Assembly (NCBI GenBank): GCA_900555525.1 | Contig: USLP01000064.1 | Location: 1-7,275 of the forward strand | DNA from: an uncultured Eubacteriales bacterium | GTDB lineage: Bacteria > Bacillota > Clostridia > UMGS1840 | Reading direction: 5' to 3' | Length of the DNA stretch: 7,275 nt | Shown here: piece by piece, positions 4,299 through 7,275 of the stretch | Layout: each line of letters begins with the position of its first letter | Position numbering within the stretch: the first letter of the stretch is position 1 | Made by a program: the position numbers and the translations under genes | The notes under the pieces: model-generated | Told to the model about the DNA's origin: nothing | Seen by the model: the letters and a program-made list of their open reading frames with translations, nothing else | Databases searched by the model: none

Positions 4299-6446
4299 AT
4301 GAATATTGTAAAAATTTTGTCGGAGGAATTTAAAATATCCGAAAAGTACGTTTCAAATATTATTACGTTAATAGATGAAAAAAACACGGTTCCGTTTATA
4401 GCACGTTACCGTAAGGAACTCACAGGCTCATGCGACGACCAGATTCTTCGTGAAATGTATGACAGACTTATGTATTTGAGAAATTTGGAGGAACGAAAAG
4501 CGGAGGTTTCGGCAATCATAACCGAGCAGGAGAAAATGACGGACGAAATTGCGCTTGCGCTTCAAAATGCCGTAACGCTTGCGGCGGTTGAGGATATTTA
4601 CCGCCCGTTTAAGCAAAAGAAAAAGACAAGAGCGTCCGTAGCAAAGGCAAAGGGCTTGGAACCGCTTTATGAAATAATGATAAGTCAGAAAGAGAAAAGC
4701 GGAAATCCCGATGATTTTGCGCATGAATTTATAACGGACGAGGTGGAAACCTGCGCCGACGCTTTAAACGGCGCCATGGATATTTTGGCGGAGACTGTTT
4801 CGGACAGTGCGGACGTCAGAAAAATTGTGCGTGATATATTTTTAAAAAGCGGTATGCTTACAACGCAAAAGAAAAAGAGCGAAACCGAGGAAGAATCGGT
4901 TTATAAAATGTATGACGAATATTCCGAAAGCGTTTCCAAAATTCCGTCGCACCGTATTTTGGCGATTAACAGAGCCGAAAGCGAGGACTACCTCAAGGTG
5001 GGAATCGAAACCGACGACGAATTTATAATAAATAAAATCGAAAAAATGTATATTAAAGACAGCTCGATTTGGACGGAGTATATCAAAAACGCAGTTGCCG
5101 ACAGCTATAAAAGGCTTATTCAGCCGTCAATAGAGCGTGAAATAAGAAATATGCTTACGGAATCGGCGAACTCACAGGCTATTAAGATTTTCGGTCTTAA
5201 CCTAAAGGCGCTTCTTATGCAGCCGCCCATAAAGGGCAAAACCGTGCTTGCGCTTGACCCTGCATATAGGACAGGCTGTAAAATAGCGGTGTGCGACAAA
5301 ACGGGAAAAGTGCTTGACACAACCGTTATTTATCCCACACCTCCGCAGAATAAGACGGAGGAAGCGAAAGCGGTTTTGAAAAAGCTTATAAAAAAGCACA
5401 ATGTTGAGATTATTTCAATCGGTAACGGTACGGCTTCCAAGGAATCGGAAATATTTATTGCGGAGCTTTTGAAAGAAATTCCCGAAAAGCTTTCGTATAT
5501 GGTTGTTTCCGAGGCAGGCGCGTCTGTTTATTCCGCATCGAAGTTGGGCGCCGCGGAATTTCCGCAGTTTGATGTTTCGTTAAGAAGCGCCGTTTCAATC
5601 GGCAGACGCTTGCAGGACCCTATGGCGGAGCTTGTAAAAATAGACCCCAAAGCAATCGGGGTAGGGCAGTATCAGCATGATATGCCCCAAAACAGGCTTT
5701 CCGAGGCTTTGGGAAACGTTGTTGAGGACTGCGTAAACAAGGTTGGGGTAGACCTCAATACGGCGTCGCCGTCGCTTTTGGGATATGTTTCGGGTCTTAA
5801 TGCGACGGTTGCGAAAAATATAGTTGAATACCGTGAGCAAAACGGAGAATTTACGGAGCGCAAACAGCTTTTAAAGGTTTCAAAGCTGGGACCTAAAGCG
5901 TTCACGCAGTGCGCAGGCTTTCTGCGTATACAAAACGGCAAAAATATACTTGACAATACGGGCGTTCACCCCGAAAGTTACGACGCCTGCACAAAGCTTC
6001 TTTCATATTTGGGCTACAGTCCCGACGATATAAAGAATGAAAATACGGCTTTAATCGAAAGCAAGGTTAAGCTTATGGGAGAAAGTAAGCTTGCCGAAAA
6101 GCTTGAAATAGGACTTCCGACATTAAAGGATATTATAAAAGAGCTTGCAAAGCCCGGACGCGATATAAGAGACGAGCTTCCGCCTCCGCTTCTCCGCAGT
6201 GATGTTTTGGAGCTTAAGGATTTGAAAGAGGGCATGGAAATAACGGGAACGGTCAGAAATGTTGTCGATTTCGGCGCATTTGTAGACATCGGCGTTCATC
6301 ATGACGGACTTGTTCATATTTCGCAGATTTCCGATAAGTATATAAAGCACCCGTCAGAGGTTCTTAAGGTCGGACAGGTCGTAAAAACAAAGGTATTGAG
6401 CGTTGATGCAAAGAGCGGACGTATTTCTCTTACTATGAAAGGGTGA
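4299..6446 (+). CDS. tex: Tex, RNA-binding transcription accessory protein
   Basis: Full-length 715-residue Tex, a conserved cytoplasmic nucleic-acid-binding protein that acts with RNA polymerase; eukaryotic Spt6 shares its core. The N-terminal helical region carries the hallmark VPFIARYRKELTGS (31-44) and EDIYRPFKQKKKTRA. HRILAINRAESEDYLKV precedes a YqgF/RNase H-like domain (about 314-450) with LALDPAYRTGCKIAV, IGNGTASKESE and EAGASVYSAS. VGQYQHDM is followed by helix-hairpin-helix repeats (about 484-560, VDLNTASPSLLGYVSG and KLGPKAFTQCAGFLRI). The C-terminus is an S1 RNA-binding domain (645-715, VDFGAFVDIGVHHDGLVHIS). Start is supported by AAAGGA 7 nt upstream and alignment with the family N-terminus. 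It is transcribed divergently from the tetR operon, and recO follows 5 nt after its stop. No defects seen. Confidence 0.97.
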   Translation: MNIVKILSEEFKISEKYVSNIITLIDEKNTVPFIARYRKELTGSCDDQILREMYDRLMYLRNLEERKAEVSAIITEQEKMTDEIALALQNAVTLAAVEDIYRPFKQKKKTRASVAKAKGLEPLYEIMISQKEKSGNPDDFAHEFITDEVETCADALNGAMDILAETVSDSADVRKIVRDIFLKSGMLTTQKKKSETEEESVYKMYDEYSESVSKIPSHRILAINRAESEDYLKVGIETDDEFIINKIEKMYIKDSSIWTEYIKNAVADSYKRLIQPSIEREIRNMLTESANSQAIKIFGLNLKALLMQPPIKGKTVLALDPAYRTGCKIAVCDKTGKVLDTTVIYPTPPQNKTEEAKAVLKKLIKKHNVEIISIGNGTASKESEIFIAELLKEIPEKLSYMVVSEAGASVYSASKLGAAEFPQFDVSLRSAVSIGRRLQDPMAELVKIDPKAIGVGQYQHDMPQNRLSEALGNVVEDCVNKVGVDLNTASPSLLGYVSGLNATVAKNIVEYREQNGEFTERKQLLKVSKLGPKAFTQCAGFLRIQNGKNILDNTGVHPESYDACTKLLSYLGYSPDDIKNENTALIESKVKLMGESKLAEKLEIGLPTLKDIIKELAKPGRDIRDELPPPLLRSDVLELKDLKEGMEITGTVRNVVDFGAFVDIGVHHDGLVHISQISDKYIKHPSEVLKVGQVVKTKVLSVDAKSGRISLTMKG

Positions 6447-6451
6447 ACAAA

Positions 6452-7207
6452 ATGGAATTTTTAACAGTCAGAGGTATTGTTCTTTCCGAGGTAAGCTATA
6501 ACGAGGCTGATAAAATCGTAACGGTTTATACGGATAAGCTGGGGATTATAAAGGTGTGCGCAAAGGGGGCGAAAAGCCTAAAACGCACAGACCTTGCAGG
6601 GCTTAACACCTTTTGCCTTGGCGAATATATCCTAACCGAGGGGAAAAATATGTATACCGTGAGAGAATGTGGTATCATAACCGACTTTTTTGATATAAGA
6701 AAGGATATAAAGGCTCTTGCGCTCGGATGTTACATATTGGAATGTATCGGAATGTGCGGATGCGAAAATCAGCCGGACGAGGAGCTGTTTCGGCTGTCTT
6801 TGAATACGCTTTATGCGACCGCAAAGGCGAAAAACAGCTATACGCTTATAAAAAGCGCATTTGAAATGAAGCTGTGTCAGATTATGGGAGGCGCGCCCGA
6901 AATTTACGAATGTCCCGCCTGCGGAAACGAGCTTACAAAGGAAAACGGCATAGCGTTTGATTTTTCGGAAAACTGCTTTATCTGCTCGGAGTGCAAAACC
7001 TTTTCGGAGGACGCGGTAACGGTAAGCTATCCCGTATTTTTGAGCGTTAAGCATATTCTTATGTCGGATACTAAAGGCTTTATTTCCTTTAGAATATCAA
7101 ATGAAAATGAAAGCGAGCTTTTCGCCCTTTGCGAAAAATATCTTCTTTCAAATCTTGAAAAAACTCCGAACACACTGAAATATCTGAAAGAATCGTTCGA
7201 ATTGTAA
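6452..7207 (+). CDS. recO: DNA repair protein RecO
   Basis: A 251-residue RecO, the mediator that helps load RecA on SSB-coated single-stranded DNA in the RecFOR pathway. The N-terminal OB-fold (about 1-80) begins MEFLTVRGIVLSEVSYNEADKI and includes TDKLGIIKVCAKGAKSLKR. The helical C-terminal part contains a four-cysteine zinc-binding site, C154-P-A-C157 and C178-S-E-C181. The ATG at 6452 is chosen because AAAGGG lies about 8 nt upstream. A GTG at 6443 overlapping the tex stop as GTGA is also in frame, but it directly abuts that RBS. Length is normal for the family. It follows tex by 5 nt, with no promoter seen between them, and ends just before a strong terminator, so tex-recO is probably one transcript. 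Confidence 0.96.
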   Translation: MEFLTVRGIVLSEVSYNEADKIVTVYTDKLGIIKVCAKGAKSLKRTDLAGLNTFCLGEYILTEGKNMYTVRECGIITDFFDIRKDIKALALGCYILECIGMCGCENQPDEELFRLSLNTLYATAKAKNSYTLIKSAFEMKLCQIMGGAPEIYECPACGNELTKENGIAFDFSENCFICSECKTFSEDAVTVSYPVFLSVKHILMSDTKGFISFRISNENESELFALCEKYLLSNLEKTPNTLKYLKESFEL

Positions 7208-7211
7208 AAAG

Positions 7212-7243
7212 AAAAAGCACGCCCGAGAAGGTGTGCTTTTTTT
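7212..7243. terminator. Bidirectional Rho-independent terminator between recO and the tRNA
   Basis: GCACGCC (7217-7223) pairs with GGTGTGC (7230-7236) around a six-base loop, with one G-U pair, and flanking A and T runs extend the stem. Seven T's (7237-7243) follow on the plus strand. The minus strand also reads into a T-rich stretch after the stem, so the element can end recO and the convergent tRNA transcript. Confidence 0.88.
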
Positions 7244-7275
7244 GGCGCGCTTGATAGGAATCGAACCTACGGCAG
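7243..7275 (-). tRNA. 3' part of a tRNA gene, anticodon outside the window
   Basis: Read on the minus strand, GTAGG-TTCGATT-CCTAT forms a T-arm with a 5-bp stem (one G-U) and 7-nt loop. It is followed by the acceptor 3' strand CAAGCGC, discriminator G and an encoded CCA (7245-7243). The 5' half and anticodon lie beyond 7275, so the amino acid cannot be assigned; the acceptor end is compatible with an arginine tRNA but does not prove it. It is convergent with recO and shares its terminator. Confidence 0.88.

Noticed and set aside
4190..4387. Minus-strand 65-residue frame across the tex promoter and start
   Set aside because: It runs antisense through the tex promoter and first codons, is a low-complexity Phe/Ile/Ser-rich translation of AT-rich DNA, and has no convincing RBS.
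6443..6451. GTG start for recO overlapping the tex stop
   Set aside because: The AAAGG element would directly abut the GTG, whereas it is well placed for the ATG at 6452, which also matches the family N-terminus.
6632..7054. Minus-strand 140-residue frame inside recO
   Set aside because: It is entirely antisense to a well-recognised recO, and its composition shows no recognisable domain; it is a shadow frame.

Overview
The window looks like chromosomal DNA of a low-to-moderate GC Gram-positive anaerobe, most likely an uncultured member of the Clostridia. This rests on AT-rich spacers, strong GGAGG-type ribosome binding sites, consensus TTGACA/TATAAT promoters, and protein families (GNAT-YoaP, LiaF-like, CatA-like, Tex, RecO) whose closest relatives I recall from Clostridia. 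The species cannot be named from sequence alone.

Left part (1-4007, minus strand): one tightly packed leftward operon. It starts with a TetR-family regulator and continues with an RsgA-like/methyltransferase hybrid, a LiaF-like membrane protein, a CatA-like/flavodoxin-type oxidoreductase hybrid, and a GNAT acetyltransferase with a YoaP-like C-terminus. The first codons of a further gene lie at the window edge. Neighbouring genes overlap (14 and 26 nt) or sit 12-22 nt apart, so co-transcription is very likely. Two of the five complete genes are in-frame chimeras: each joins the N-terminal half of one known family to the C-terminal half of an unrelated one, and each appears to have lost the catalytic or cofactor site of both parents. 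This is the most unusual thing in the window.

Middle (4008-4298): a 291-bp AT-rich divergent regulatory region. A leftward promoter with perfect -35 and -10 hexamers has a 16-bp palindrome filling its spacer and a second, similar palindrome over the expected transcription start. This is a textbook arrangement for TetR autorepression. About 80 bp further upstream is a second leftward promoter with an extended -10, flanked by two near-identical 14-bp direct repeats. A rightward promoter then serves tex.

Right part (4299-7275): housekeeping genes. tex (RNA-binding transcription accessory protein, 715 aa) is followed 5 nt later by recO (recombination mediator, 251 aa), presumably as one transcript. 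A hairpin with T-tracts on both sides ends recO and also lies just past the 3' end of a convergent tRNA gene cut by the window edge.

Together the left operon resembles a TetR-controlled stress or drug-response cassette (acetyltransferase, oxidoreductase, envelope-stress LiaF-like protein). Two of its members seem to have been rearranged, by deletion between tandem genes or by an assembly error.
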